From: Phocaeicola_A sp045545095
GTDB lineage: Bacteria > Bacteroidota > Bacteroidia > Bacteroidales > Bacteroidaceae
Direction: 5' to 3'
DNA: 64,000 bases
NCBI GenBank assembly: GCA_045545095.1
Contig: JAZQAG010000033.1
Coordinates: 62,001 to 126,000, forward strand
The translations under genes and the position numbers were made by a program. How positions within the stretch are numbered: position 1 is the stretch's first letter; every line of letters begins with the position of its first letter. The notes under the pieces were generated by a model. That model had not been told where the DNA came from, did no database searches, and was given only the letters and a program-made list of their open reading frames with translations. Shown here in pieces: positions 1 to 10,800 of the stretch.

Positions 1-185
1 ATTGAGTCTGCAAGTTCCTGCAATGCCACTTGGTCAAACTCTCGCCTTGGCTGATTGGGATTGGCATGAATATGTTTTATGGGAATTTCATGTATGGATG
101 AAGACCCTTGTGTCTTGACCTCTTCTGTGGAAATCAAGGCATCAAGTCCACGTCCTAAAGCTGGAAATTTCTTATGAGTAGCCAT
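1..185 (-). CDS. parB: ParB chromosome-partitioning protein, N-terminal part (cut by window edge)
   Basis: This is the first 61 codons of a leftward gene that runs off the left edge. The translation starts MATHKKFPALGRGLDALIS, the usual N-terminus of chromosomal ParB. It continues with an I..I.ANPNQPRREF segment and LQELADS, which match the start of the ParB/Spo0J CTP-binding N-domain. By family knowledge, ParB binds parS centromere sites near the replication origin and stimulates ParA. Its start lies 33 bases past the parA stop, so the two are almost certainly co-transcribed. The DNA-binding helix-turn-helix and the dimerisation domain lie outside the window. Confidence 0.93.
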   Translation of the reverse strand, partial: MATHKKFPALGRGLDALISTEEVKTQGSSSIHEIPIKHIHANPNQPRREFDQVALQELADS

Positions 186-218
186 ATAGTCAAATAGAAT
201 TCAGATTGTTATCGTAGA

Positions 219-1001
219 TTAGTTGTTGTCAGTATTGCTGGCAGATTTATGAACTATCTCTTGCGCCAATGCAAGATGATTACGTGCTCCCGTTGAATCG
301 GCATCGTACAATACTACTGGTATTCCATGGCTGGGTGCTTCACTCAGTTTCACATTACGTTGGATAACTGTACGGAACACCAGTTCCTGGAAATGGCGGC
401 GAACCTCTTCATATACCTGATTGTGCAGACGAAGGCGGGAATCATACATAGTCAGCAGGAATCCTTCTATCTCAAGTGCAGGATTCAATTTGGATTTGAT
501 GATTTTGATAGTATTGAGCAGCTTGCTGATACCTTCCAATGCAAAATATTCACACTGGACAGGAATTATCACCGAGTTTGCAGCTGTCAACGAATTGATT
601 GTTATCAATCCCAAGGAGGGAGAGCAGTCTATCAATATGTAGTCGTACAAATCACCTACGTTTGCCAGAATCTTTTTGAGCACCTTTTCGCGAGAAGGCA
701 AATTAAGCATCTCTATTTCGGCACCCACCAGATCTATGTGAGAAGGCACCACATCCAAGCCATCAATATCTGTAGTATAGATAGCCTCACGAATATCTGA
801 CTGATTAATCAGACATTCATAAATGGAATTTTCCACTTTGCTGATGTCAACACCCAAACCTGATGAGGCGTTAGCCTGAGGGTCGGCATCAATGACCAAC
901 ACTTTTTTCTCCAATATGGCCAGCGAAGCTGCCAGATTAATGGTCGTTGTTGTTTTACCTACTCCTCCTTTTTGGTTTGCTAAAGCTATAATCTTTCCCA
1001 T
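219..1001 (-). CDS. parA: ParA-family chromosome-partitioning ATPase (Soj)
   Basis: A 260-residue Walker-type ATPase that drives origin segregation together with ParB, which is encoded just downstream. The deviant Walker A motif KGGVGKTTTTINLAA begins about nine residues in. It is followed by the Walker A' strand LVIDADPQANAS and the DCSPSLG strand, all typical of ParA/MinD proteins. I chose the ATG at 1001 because MGKIIALANQKGGVGKTT is the standard ParA start. An in-frame ATG at 1034 would add eleven residues of no family likeness. A TATCTTTG -7 box on this strand at 1122-1115 is a plausible promoter. The gene is divergent from surE. Confidence 0.95.
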   Translation of the reverse strand: MGKIIALANQKGGVGKTTTTINLAASLAILEKKVLVIDADPQANASSGLGVDISKVENSIYECLINQSDIREAIYTTDIDGLDVVPSHIDLVGAEIEMLNLPSREKVLKKILANVGDLYDYILIDCSPSLGLITINSLTAANSVIIPVQCEYFALEGISKLLNTIKIIKSKLNPALEIEGFLLTMYDSRLRLHNQVYEEVRRHFQELVFRTVIQRNVKLSEAPSHGIPVVLYDADSTGARNHLALAQEIVHKSASNTDNN

Positions 1002-1143
1002 AATCATGTTTTTAAGAAGTTGCGAAATAAACAAATTATTCGCAAACAGCAGAATTAATATGAAAGAGTTTGTCCTATCTGTTGATAATTCGCTTATTTT
1101 GTTAATAACCGCTACAAAGATAGTATAATTTATCCTATCCGAC

Positions 1144-1174
1144 TTTGTACGTTACGGTTTTTTGGCTATTTTTG
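1144..1174 (+). promoter_or_regulatory. Bacteroidetes-type promoter of surE-lpxB
   Basis: A -33 TTTG at 1144-1147 is followed after 19 bases by a full TAnnTTTG -7 match (TATTTTTG, 1167-1174). This is the sigma-ABfr consensus arrangement of Bacteroidetes. Transcription should start near 1180, about 40 bases before the surE ATG. Confidence 0.7.
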
Positions 1175-1221
1175 CAGCTAATCTTATAAAACAATGTATA
1201 AATATTGTCCAAAAGTAGCGT

Positions 1222-1998
1222 ATGCAAGATGAAAAACCTCTCATACTGATATCCAATGATGATGGCGTAAGCGCCAAAGGTATCAATTCGTTGGTGGAAA
1301 TGGTGAAGCCTTTCGGCCATATCATAGTCATGGCGCCCGACGGTCCACGTTCCGGTATGGCAGCAGCCATAACTTCCCAAAATCCGGTAGTCTTCTCACA
1401 CGTGAAGTCTGAAGAAGGAGTAGATGTGTACAAATGTTCTGGAACCCCTGTAGATTGTATAAAACTGGCATTGGAGACCATCTGTCCACAAAAGCCGAAT
1501 CTGGTAATTGGAGGCATCAATCATGGTGACAATTCTGCCGTCAATGTCCACTATTCCGGTACCATGGGCGTGGTGCTCGAGGGATGTATGAAAAGTATTC
1601 CCTCCATCGGATTTTCGGTGTGTGACCACGATCCTGAATTTGATTTCACGCCTACTACGCGCTACATCCAACAGATTGTCAGCCAAGTATTAGACAAAGG
1701 ATTGCCAGTCGGGACATGTCTGAATGTGAATATCCCCAAAGACGCTCCCTACAATGGAGTAAAGATTTGCAGGCAGACGAAAGGATGTTGGGAAAATGAG
1801 TGGGCAGCCATTCCCCACCCTCGTGGTGGTGGCAACATCTATTGGCTGACAGGAAATTTCAGCAACAAAGAGACTGAATCCACCGATACAGACCATTGGG
1901 CTATCAATCACGGATATATAGCCATTACTCCCATTCAGATAGATATGACATCGTATCCACTCATTGAGGAATTGGGAACTTGGGATTTTACCATTTGA
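1222..1998 (+). CDS. surE: 5'/3'-nucleotidase SurE
   Basis: A 258-residue metal-dependent nucleotidase that removes phosphate from nucleoside 5'- and 3'-monophosphates. It acts as a survival protein in stationary phase. The metal-binding motif ISNDDG at residues 10-15, the serine in the GPRSG loop and the NHGDN segment are all present. The length is normal for the family. It has its own promoter and precedes lpxB by 25 bases, so the two form an operon. This pairing next to parAB is, from memory, common in Bacteroidales. Confidence 0.95.
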   Translation: MQDEKPLILISNDDGVSAKGINSLVEMVKPFGHIIVMAPDGPRSGMAAAITSQNPVVFSHVKSEEGVDVYKCSGTPVDCIKLALETICPQKPNLVIGGINHGDNSAVNVHYSGTMGVVLEGCMKSIPSIGFSVCDHDPEFDFTPTTRYIQQIVSQVLDKGLPVGTCLNVNIPKDAPYNGVKICRQTKGCWENEWAAIPHPRGGGNIYWLTGNFSNKETESTDTDHWAINHGYIAITPIQIDMTSYPLIEELGTWDFTI

Positions 1999-2023
1999 AG
2001 TTTATAACTAAAAGACTGAGACT

Positions 2024-3166
2024 TTGAAATACTATCTAATAGCTGGTGAAGCTTCTGGAGACTTGCATGCATCAAATCTGATGAAGTCTCTGAAAGAGAT
2101 TGACAAAGAGGCAGATTTCCGTTTCTTTGGCGGAGACTTGATGGCGGATGTCGGAGGTGTTTGTGTCAAACATTATCGCGAGTTGGCATTCATGGGATTC
2201 ATACCTGTACTGACACATCTGCCCACCATTTTCAAGAATATGAACTTGTGCAAAAAGGATATTGTGGAATGGAATCCCGATGTGGTGATTTTGATTGACT
2301 ATCCCGGATTCAATCTCAATATAGCCGAGTATCTCAAATCACAGACAAACATTCCAGTATATTACTACATATCACCCAAAATATGGGCATGGAAGGAGTA
2401 TCGCATAAAGAACATCAAACGGGATGTTGACAAACTTTTCTCCATTCTTCCCTTTGAAGTGGATTTCTTTGAAAAGAAGCATCATTACCCTATATGTTAT
2501 GTAGGAAATCCTTGTGTGGATGCTGTAACGGAGTTCCAAGCAAATTATCAGGAGACATTCGATGAATTTGTCACACGGAATGGCCTGACTCCCCAAAAGC
2601 CCATCATAGCCATTCTGGCCGGTAGCCGCAAACAAGAGATAAAGGATAATCTCGCTACGATGTTGGAAGCTGCAGGTCACTTCACAGACCATCAGGTGGT
2701 GATTGCCGGTGCGCCAGGTATAGACACTGGATATTATGACAAATTCATAGGCAAGCACAATGCCGCTATCGTCTTCGGACAAACTTATCCGCTATTGGCC
2801 CATTCGCATGCGGCACTTGTGACATCTGGTACTGCCACTTTGGAAACAGCATTGTTCAGAGTCCCCCAAGTAGTGTGTTACTATGTGGCTATGGGTAAAT
2901 TCATCAGTTTCTTGCGCCGTCATCTGCTCAAGGTAAAATACATTTCATTGGTGAACCTTATAGCGAACCGTGGTGTTGTACGCGAACTGGTAGCCGATCA
3001 GATGAACCTCTACAACGTTAAAGCAGAATTGACAGAACTGCTGAAGGATAGTCCCGAGCGGACTACCATGCTGAAAGGATACGATGAGTGTATCGAAAGG
3101 CTCGGACCGGCAGGTGCTTCCCAAAATACTGCTAAAGAGATTTACAGACTCTTGAGCAGCAAATAA
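2024..3166 (+). CDS. lpxB: Lipid-A-disaccharide synthase LpxB
   Basis: A 380-residue GT19 glycosyltransferase. It joins UDP-diacylglucosamine to lipid X to make the lipid A disaccharide on the inner face of the cytoplasmic membrane. The N-terminal YYLIAGEASGDLHAS is diagnostic, as are the PDVVILIDYPGFN and YYISPKIWAWK segments and the SGTATLE motif near residue 272. The start codon is TTG at 2024, because no ATG gives the conserved N-terminus and the downstream codons match the family from the second residue. It follows surE at 25 bases and is probably co-transcribed from the surE promoter. Confidence 0.94.
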   Translation: MKYYLIAGEASGDLHASNLMKSLKEIDKEADFRFFGGDLMADVGGVCVKHYRELAFMGFIPVLTHLPTIFKNMNLCKKDIVEWNPDVVILIDYPGFNLNIAEYLKSQTNIPVYYYISPKIWAWKEYRIKNIKRDVDKLFSILPFEVDFFEKKHHYPICYVGNPCVDAVTEFQANYQETFDEFVTRNGLTPQKPIIAILAGSRKQEIKDNLATMLEAAGHFTDHQVVIAGAPGIDTGYYDKFIGKHNAAIVFGQTYPLLAHSHAALVTSGTATLETALFRVPQVVCYYVAMGKFISFLRRHLLKVKYISLVNLIANRGVVRELVADQMNLYNVKAELTELLKDSPERTTMLKGYDECIERLGPAGASQNTAKEIYRLLSSK

Positions 3167-3205
3167 CCAGTAAAGCAGCGGCTGGTTCTAAAGAATCTCC
3201 GACCT

Positions 3206-6013
3206 TTACAATCCGAACTTCTCCTTCAGGTATTGACCTGTATATGACTCCGGACAGAGAGCTATCTGTTCCGGGGTCCCTTCTGCAACGACATTTCCAC
3301 CACCACTTCCACCTTCAGGACCAAGGTCTATGATATGGTCTGCACACTTTATCACATCCATATTATGCTCAATAATGATTACCGTATGTCCCCTATTGAG
3401 CAAAGAATCAAATGAATCCATCAGCTTCCTGATATCATGGAAATGTAATCCCGTAGTAGGCTCATCGAAAATAAAGATAGTGGGCAATGATTTCTCAATG
3501 CTCAAATAATAGGCCAACTTGACACGTTGGTTTTCACCGCCTGAAAGTGTGGAAGACGATTGTCCCAACTTGATGTATCCCAAGCCTACATCCTGCAAAG
3601 GAATCAGTTTGCGCGCAATTTTACTTTGTCCATACTGGTTGAAGAATTCTATGGCCTGATTGACTGTCATATCCAGGATATCATAGATACTTTTCTCCTG
3701 GAACTTCACATCCAGAATCTCCTTCTTGAATCTCTTGCCATGACAGGATTCGCACTCCAACACAAGGTCAGCCATAAACTGCATCTCGACCGTAACTACC
3801 CCTTCACCCTTACACTCTTCGCAACGGCCACCATCTGCGTTGAAAGAGAAATGGCCGGCCGTAAATCCCATCTGCTTGGCCAATGGCTGTTCTGCATAAA
3901 GTTTCCGTATGTCGTCATAAACCTTCAGATAGGTCACTGGATTACTTCGTGTAGATTTCCCGATAGGATTCTGGTCAACGAACTCGATGTTTTTCACCAT
4001 GTCCACATCACCTTCAAGACCAAGATGTTCTCCCGGACGGTCAGCAGACTCACTGTAGATGCGTTTCAGGGCATTGTACAGGATACTGCGCACGAGTGTG
4101 GATTTGCCGGAGCCACTGACACCCGTGACTACTGTCATTACATTCAATGGGAACTTTACATCAATCCCCTTGAGATTGTTTTGGCGGGCACCTTTGACAA
4201 GGATATAATTGTTCCACACACGACGCCCTATAGGTACAGGTATCTGTTCCTCGCCGAGCAAATACTTCACCGTATAACTGTTGCTTCCCTTTTTCAGGTC
4301 GCTCATATCTCCTGTATAGACAACTTCACCACCCAATCGTCCGGCATTGGGGCCGATATCTATAATATAATCTGCCGCACGTATTATCTCCTCGTCATGT
4401 TCCACTACCACCACAGTATTTCCTAAAGCCTGAAGTTGGCGGAGCACTTTTATCAGTTTGTGTGTATCGCGACTGTGTAATCCGATACTTGGCTCATCCA
4501 ATATATACAAAGAACCCACCAGACTGCTTCCAAGGGATGTAGCCAAATTGATGCGCTGACTTTCACCACCGGAGAGGGTATTACTTAATCGGTTGAGGGT
4601 AAGATACCCAAGTCCGACATCAACCAGAAAATTCAATCTATTGTTGATTTCAAGCAACAATCTCTTCCCTACCGCAGCGTCATGAACATCCAAGTCCAGT
4701 GTAGCAAAGAATTCCCTCAGGTCAACGACCGACATATCCACCAGTTCCGTGATGGAACGTCCCCCCACCTTCACGTAGGTAGCCTCCTTTTTCAAGCGGG
4801 TACCCAAACATACTGGGCAGAGAGTCTTTCCCCGATAGCGTGCCAACATCACGCGGTATTGGATCTTATATTGGTTTTCAGAAAGCATCTTGAAGAACGA
4901 ATCTATACATGCTTCATTACGTTTGCCATGCCATAGGAAATCCTTCTGCGCTTGGGTGAGATTATAATAGGGTTCAAAAATGGGGAAATTGTGTTTGGCA
5001 GCCCGGCGAAGGAACTCCTTCAGCCACTCGCTCATCTTCTCCCCACGCCAGCAGACGACTGCTCCATCATAGACACTCAGTGCGGTATTGGGAACCACCA
5101 GAGATTCATCAATGCCGATTACCCGGCCAAATCCTTCGCACTCAGGGCAAGCACCGATGGGGGAATTGAAGGAGAACATCTGATCGGTAGGTTCTTCAAA
5201 AGTCATACCATCGGCCTCGAAACTCTTGCTGAACGTGTATAACAAACCTGCCGGAAGAAAACGTAGCATACATGTGCCATCACCTTCATAGAAGGCCGTT
5301 TCCACAGAATCGAGGAAACGACTGATAGAATCTGCCGAATCATCACATGACATACGGTCAATCAACAGATAGACCTCTTGACGTGCTGCGGTCTGTTGGC
5401 TATCCGCTTGTTCTGACTGTGCTTGAATCTCTTGCAGGTAATCCTCTATACGCATGACCTCTCCATTCACCTCGACACGGGTGAATCCCTGTTGGAGATC
5501 TATCGACAACTGCTCCGTCAATGTGCGTCCTGTACGCAATGGTATAGGACACAATACGTAGAACTTCGTGCCTAATGTGAATGACCTGACACATGCAAGA
5601 AGATCCTCTGATGTATGTTTTTTCACCACTTCCCCACTGATAGGAGACACCGTTTTGCCAATCCTGGCAAACAACAGACGGAGGTATTCATAGATTTCTG
5701 TAGATGTCCCGACGGTAGAACGCGGATTACGGCTATTGACCTTCTGTTCGATAGCTATAGCCGGTGGAATACCTTGTATGAAGTCACACTCGGGTTTTCC
5801 CATACGTCCAAGGAACTGGCGGGCATACGATGAAAGGCTCTCGACATAACGTCTCTGTCCTTCAGCATACAATGTATCGAATGCCAATGACGACTTTCCG
5901 GAACCTGACAATCCCGTAATGACAACAAACTTGCCACGTGGTATCTGCAAGCTTATATTCTTCAAATTATTGACTCTCGCCCCTTGAATGGTTATATATT
6001 TGCTTTCCGACAT
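3206..6013 (-). CDS. uvrA: Excinuclease ABC subunit A with a degenerate first zinc site
   Basis: A 935-residue UvrA with two ABC ATPase halves. Walker A motifs are GLSGSGKSS near residue 34 and GVSGSGKST near 632, and both halves carry a signature (LSGGES, LSGGEN) and DEP Walker B motifs. UvrA scans DNA for lesions and loads UvrB in nucleotide excision repair. The C-terminal zinc finger is intact (CEEC near 728, CESC near 752), as is CPVC near 399. The first finger keeps only CPEC near 288: the expected partner CxxC about 30 residues earlier is replaced by a SKSFEADGM segment without cysteine. Such forms occur as UvrA paralogues, so this may be the second uvrA of the genome. A TATCTTTG box lies at 6056-6049. 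Confidence 0.94.
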   Translation of the reverse strand: MSESKYITIQGARVNNLKNISLQIPRGKFVVITGLSGSGKSSLAFDTLYAEGQRRYVESLSSYARQFLGRMGKPECDFIQGIPPAIAIEQKVNSRNPRSTVGTSTEIYEYLRLLFARIGKTVSPISGEVVKKHTSEDLLACVRSFTLGTKFYVLCPIPLRTGRTLTEQLSIDLQQGFTRVEVNGEVMRIEDYLQEIQAQSEQADSQQTAARQEVYLLIDRMSCDDSADSISRFLDSVETAFYEGDGTCMLRFLPAGLLYTFSKSFEADGMTFEEPTDQMFSFNSPIGACPECEGFGRVIGIDESLVVPNTALSVYDGAVVCWRGEKMSEWLKEFLRRAAKHNFPIFEPYYNLTQAQKDFLWHGKRNEACIDSFFKMLSENQYKIQYRVMLARYRGKTLCPVCLGTRLKKEATYVKVGGRSITELVDMSVVDLREFFATLDLDVHDAAVGKRLLLEINNRLNFLVDVGLGYLTLNRLSNTLSGGESQRINLATSLGSSLVGSLYILDEPSIGLHSRDTHKLIKVLRQLQALGNTVVVVEHDEEIIRAADYIIDIGPNAGRLGGEVVYTGDMSDLKKGSNSYTVKYLLGEEQIPVPIGRRVWNNYILVKGARQNNLKGIDVKFPLNVMTVVTGVSGSGKSTLVRSILYNALKRIYSESADRPGEHLGLEGDVDMVKNIEFVDQNPIGKSTRSNPVTYLKVYDDIRKLYAEQPLAKQMGFTAGHFSFNADGGRCEECKGEGVVTVEMQFMADLVLECESCHGKRFKKEILDVKFQEKSIYDILDMTVNQAIEFFNQYGQSKIARKLIPLQDVGLGYIKLGQSSSTLSGGENQRVKLAYYLSIEKSLPTIFIFDEPTTGLHFHDIRKLMDSFDSLLNRGHTVIIIEHNMDVIKCADHIIDLGPEGGSGGGNVVAEGTPEQIALCPESYTGQYLKEKFGL

Positions 6014-6168
6014 GTTACAGATGTAGAGATTGGTTCTTTAACGATTTGCAAAGATACAACTTTTTTCTCTTTTCACACGCTCATTTGCCGACAAAGCCGG
6101 AATGAGCTATTAATTCATGTTAATGAAATGGACACCTTACGTACCTTTATTTTATTTTCGCGTTGTAT

Positions 6169-7614
6169 ATGCTGATGTATAGTACTATATTGGATTGGTC
6201 GAATGCGTTCAATGTCAGTCTGAATCTGATATACCTGTCAATGGTTCTGGGAACGATAATGGTTGTGATTCTTGACAATCGCAATCCAGTGAAGACTTTG
6301 TCCTGGATTATGGTGCTGATATTCCTTCCCGTCATAGGATTGCTGTTCTATTTCTTTTTCGGGCAAAATATCCGGAAGGAAAGGCTGATAAGCAAAAGGA
6401 ACTATGAGAACATTGCCAGACGTCCGCTACGCAAATTCTGGCACAAGTCACTCCCCACCCTCCCCGAAGAATGGCAGACTCTCTCCAACCTGTTCCGAAG
6501 GATGAACAGAGCTGTTCCTTTTGATGACAACTACGTGAATGTCCACACCAACGGTTACTCCATGTTACAGGCTCTGTTGCACGAGATAGCCAATGCCCGT
6601 CACCATATACACATGGAATACTATATTTTTGAGGATGACCCTGTAGGCCGTCTGGTCAGCGATGCACTGATAGATAAAGTCCGTGAGGGAGTCAAAGTGA
6701 GACTGCTCTATGATGACGTGGGCTGTTGGCGGGTCAAGGACCGGTTCTTCAAACGGATGAGTGAAGCCGGTATCGAAGTCTATCCGTTCCTGAAAGTACG
6801 TTTTCCCATACTGACCAACAAAGCCAACTATAGGAACCATCGTAAGATTACTGTCATTGATGGCCGCATCGGTTTCATCGGCGGTATGAACATTGCCGAA
6901 AGATACCTTCACGGACTGCCATGGGGACAGTGGCGCGATACTTCCATCACCATCAAAGGAGATGCCGTACACAGCCTGCAGTCCCTATTTCTGATGGACT
7001 GGTGCTTCGTCACACAAGAGATGATCAATGACCTCTCCTACTTTCCCACGATAGACAACACTGGAAAGATTCCTATCCAGATTGTGACCTCCAAGCCCTT
7101 TGGCAGGTGGCACGATATCATGCAGGGATATCTTTATGCCATCAGTAATGCCCGCAAGTACATCTATATGCAGACCCCCTACTTCATGCCTACGGAACAG
7201 ATTCTGACAGCGCTGCAGACTGCCGCACTTGCAGGGATTGATGTGCGTATCATGCTCCCTTGGCGGACAGACAACCGCATCGTACAGATGTGTTCGCGCT
7301 CCTATATGCGCGAGGTGATGGAGGCAGGCGTAAAGGTTCTGTTCTATCACTCCGGATTCCTCCATTCCAAGATGCTGGTCATCGATGACTCACTGGCATC
7401 CATAGGTTCCACCAATATGGATTTCCGCAGTTTCGAATACAATATGGAAGCCAATGCATTCATTTACGATACCGAAACAGCGATCAGGCTTCGCGACATA
7501 TTCCTTTCCGACCAAGAGCAATGCGTCCATATCTCTTCACAGCGTTGGGCACGCCGCTCATTCTGGCGCAAGATTGAGGAGTCAATCCTACGGCTCTTTG
7601 CACCTCTCTTATAA
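6169..7614 (+). CDS. cls: Cardiolipin synthase (phospholipase D family)
   Basis: A 481-residue membrane enzyme that condenses two phosphatidylglycerol molecules into cardiolipin. Two N-terminal membrane segments (PLDc_N; about residues 15-37 and 46-63) precede two phospholipase-D domains. Their HKD motifs are HRKITVIDGRIGFIGG and HSKMLVIDDSLASIGSTN. The length is normal. In-frame starts are TTG 6163, ATG 6169 and ATG 6175; I prefer 6169, but the choice makes little difference. It is a single gene, divergent from uvrA, with no clear -33 element. The following 285 bases hold a three-copy 22-bp repeat. Confidence 0.93.
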   Translation: MLMYSTILDWSNAFNVSLNLIYLSMVLGTIMVVILDNRNPVKTLSWIMVLIFLPVIGLLFYFFFGQNIRKERLISKRNYENIARRPLRKFWHKSLPTLPEEWQTLSNLFRRMNRAVPFDDNYVNVHTNGYSMLQALLHEIANARHHIHMEYYIFEDDPVGRLVSDALIDKVREGVKVRLLYDDVGCWRVKDRFFKRMSEAGIEVYPFLKVRFPILTNKANYRNHRKITVIDGRIGFIGGMNIAERYLHGLPWGQWRDTSITIKGDAVHSLQSLFLMDWCFVTQEMINDLSYFPTIDNTGKIPIQIVTSKPFGRWHDIMQGYLYAISNARKYIYMQTPYFMPTEQILTALQTAALAGIDVRIMLPWRTDNRIVQMCSRSYMREVMEAGVKVLFYHSGFLHSKMLVIDDSLASIGSTNMDFRSFEYNMEANAFIYDTETAIRLRDIFLSDQEQCVHISSQRWARRSFWRKIEESILRLFAPLL

Positions 7615-7701
7615 ATCTCTATAATGGGGGGGGTAAAAATAAATTCAGAATTACCACCATTTTGACAAATTCCCATTCAAATACCCATATCTGCCTATTG
7701 A

Positions 7702-7759
7702 AAGATATAAATCTTTTGGCAGTAAGATATAAATCTTTTGACAGTAAGATATAAATCTT
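7702..7759. repeat. Three tandem copies of a 22-bp unit carrying AAGATATAAATCTT
   Basis: Copies of the 14-mer AAGATATAAATCTT occur at 7702-7715, 7724-7737 and 7746-7759, exactly 22 bases apart. The linkers are TTGGCAGT and TTGACAGT. Each core is nearly palindromic (AAGAT/ATCTT arms). The array lies in the gap between cls and the 3' end of the pectin esterase gene. The spacing of two helical turns would suit repeated protein binding, but the function is unknown. Confidence 0.85.
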
Positions 7760-7899
7760 CGTGTACTTCAATCCTTCAAATACATTTCAGCTTTTCGGTG
7801 GTTTCTGATATCAGTTAAGAGAAAAGCATAAAGAAATGTGGGGAATGCATCCCGAAGACACATCCCCCACACATGGGTTATTTCAATTATCGGAGAAGG

Positions 7900-10800
7900 T
7901 TATTTCACCATTCTCTTCTCTACAGTCACAACACCGTTTGCATACGTTGTACGGATGATGTTGATACCCTGCTGGGGTTTGCTCAACTGGATACCGTTGG
8001 CATTGAAGATTTCAGTGCTGAGAACAGCCTGTCCGGCAACAAGTCCTTCGATTGATTCCGGATTGACAGCTACTGTAGCTTCACCCAGACCACCCATTTC
8101 GTTGGCAGCACGTACAGAGTAAGTGGCTGTAGCATCGTCAACAGTATAAGTAGGCTCGGTAGTGAAATCAATAACCTTACCATCCTTGCAGATAGCCCAC
8201 AAGAGGACATAGTCGCTGTTGTCCCAAGTGATGACAGAGTTCTCTATCTTCACATTGGCTGGAGCAGAAGCCTGTTCGGTAGCTTCAGTCGGATCCCAAT
8301 CACCGAACATGTTGGTCATGTCACCGATTTCAGCAGCTTCAACAGCAGACAATACAGGACTGTTCGGGTTCAGAGTCTCCTTACCCAATTCCTTCACACG
8401 ACCGCTCAGGTCAACAGGTGTGCCACTGGCTGTCATGCTGTTGTACTCGGCAAAGCGTGTGCAGCCGCCTGCGCTCATGTTGGTCCAACCGCCAGCTGAA
8501 GGAATAGCTTCCATCACACAGTCGATGAAATATGTCTCGGCAGCCTCTGTCCAAGGACGACCCAAGAAGTAGTTGCCATTTACATCATCTTTTTCACCCT
8601 TGATTGTACAATCCTTGAATACGTAACCGTACTTCACATTCTCACGAGGAGCAACGATGTAACCACCCTTCTCGCACATTACGATATCAACGCCATTGAA
8701 GAAGACATCACCGCTACCGCAGATAAAGTCGGTACGTCCGCGGATGACACCACCTTCGAAGTAATAGAGGCTCTGTCCACGGTCAGATACATAAGTATCC
8801 TGGTAAGCCCAGAGGCATACATCCTTACAGATTGTCTTGTTACCACCGTCAACAAGGACAACATTACGTCCACGGCTGTCGGGAGTATTTGACTTCAAAG
8901 TGATATCTTCGAAATAGGTATTGGTGGCACCACTCTGCAAGTAAAGCAATCCACTGGTGCGGATACCTTCCAGAGGATGAGCAGGTCCCCATTCTCCGTC
9001 GCATGATTCAGTTGTCATATAGTTGGCAATGCTGGTTTCAGCCATATCTTCACCAATGATTGAAACGTTAGGACTGTTGAAGTAAGTCTTCGGGTCAGCA
9101 TAGCTATTTCCATCAGAACCTGTAACAGGGGCATTTTCATTACCAGGAACAATATGGGCTCCTCTCTTCACGAAGATGCGGTAACGCTTGCTCTTGTCTG
9201 CACGTGCAGCGGCAGCTTCGAGAGCCTCTTTGAAGTTACCGTCATCAGGCACGATGAAGTCATAGAGGGCTTTGGTTACGGCAGGTTTAGTCTTCGTAGA
9301 GAACTTCACGGTGATAGCCTCAGTTATTGCATTATCAGTCAAGTCGCTGATACTGTTGGCAGGCAAAGTGAAGGTATATTCTGTTGAATATTCCAGACTC
9401 TTGTATTCGAACATGACACTCTTACCTGAAACTGTCGGAGAGAGTTTCACACCATTCAGAGTAGCCACAGCACCTTCAGCAACCTTCACCTTCTCATCGA
9501 AACTCAACACCACTTTACCATTGGCAGATGCATTGGTAGCACCTTCCTTCGGAGTAGTAGAGACGAGGACAGGAGCCTTGCCGTCGTCAACCAGTTTCAT
9601 AGTACCTGTCACATAGATATTGGTGATGCAAGTACCATCATTGTCAGATGTTGTACCATCAAGCTTAGAAGAGGTATCAGCCTTCCAACGGATGTAGAGG
9701 TCCTTCTGGTTATCAGCCTCTGCAGGCAAAGCGAATTCACCTGGTGTCCAGGTCTTCACACCCGGCATTTGGATAGAACCGAGCAATGTCCAGTTCTCAT
9801 TGTCGAGTGAATACTCTACATCCTGCTTCTGATAAGCATTGTAGTTGTAAAGCATTTCAGCATAAACCTTGATGTTGGTGAATGCTTCAGCATTTACCTT
9901 GATCTGATAGTAGTAAGTACCGATAGCTACATTGTTTCTCCAGTTTACAGCAGCAGGCTTTCCTTCGTAACCTCCGGCAGCCTCCTGGCTCTTGTCAAGC
10001 CATCCGCTGGTATTGCCTTCAGCATCACGCAAAACGAGCTGGGCAGCATCGTTGTCAGCTGCAGCAAAGTCGGCTACACGACCATCACTTCCTCTAAGGA
10101 TGAAGTCCCAACCGGCAATGAAGTCAACATTAGCTTCATACTTGGCAGTGAGGGTGACATCCTGTGTCATATCCACAACGATTTCGCTGGCTGTCTCATC
10201 ATTGCTCCAGCCTGCAAAGTTCATGATATAATTGTTAGAAGTAGTCAAGACAACCTTTGTACCTTCTTCATACATCTTCTTGTCACCAACTACTGTAGGA
10301 GCAGGATTCCACTGTACCATATAATCGTTAGCGGGTTCCTCTACGGTAAGGTCAAGAGCATAAGTGTTTACTTTCACAAAGTTGGCAGTCAATGTTTCCT
10401 CAGCGCCTACTGTCCAGACGAACTTGGCATCTGTAGAAACCTCTTCACCGGCAGCATTTGTCCAGTTTACAAAGTTGTAGCCGAAATTATCTGTAGCGGT
10501 CAGCGTAACTTCTGTTCCATTGTCGTACTTGTCGCTTACAGGATAAATAGTAGCGCTACCAGCTTCTTCGATATTTACAGCAGGAGTCACAGCAAACTTC
10601 TCAACAGCAGCAATTGTACCATTGATTGTTCCGTAAATGCGGATATCACTGAAACCACCCTCTTTAGTTGCACCGACACCAACAGTTGCACTCAAGGTGA
10701 AGCCGTCAGCCGATGTCAGTTTGGCCTGTTGGTCAGCAGTCAGTTCGATTACAAACTGATGAGTTGAATTCGAGTTCTTGCCAAATTTGTCTTTATTGAC

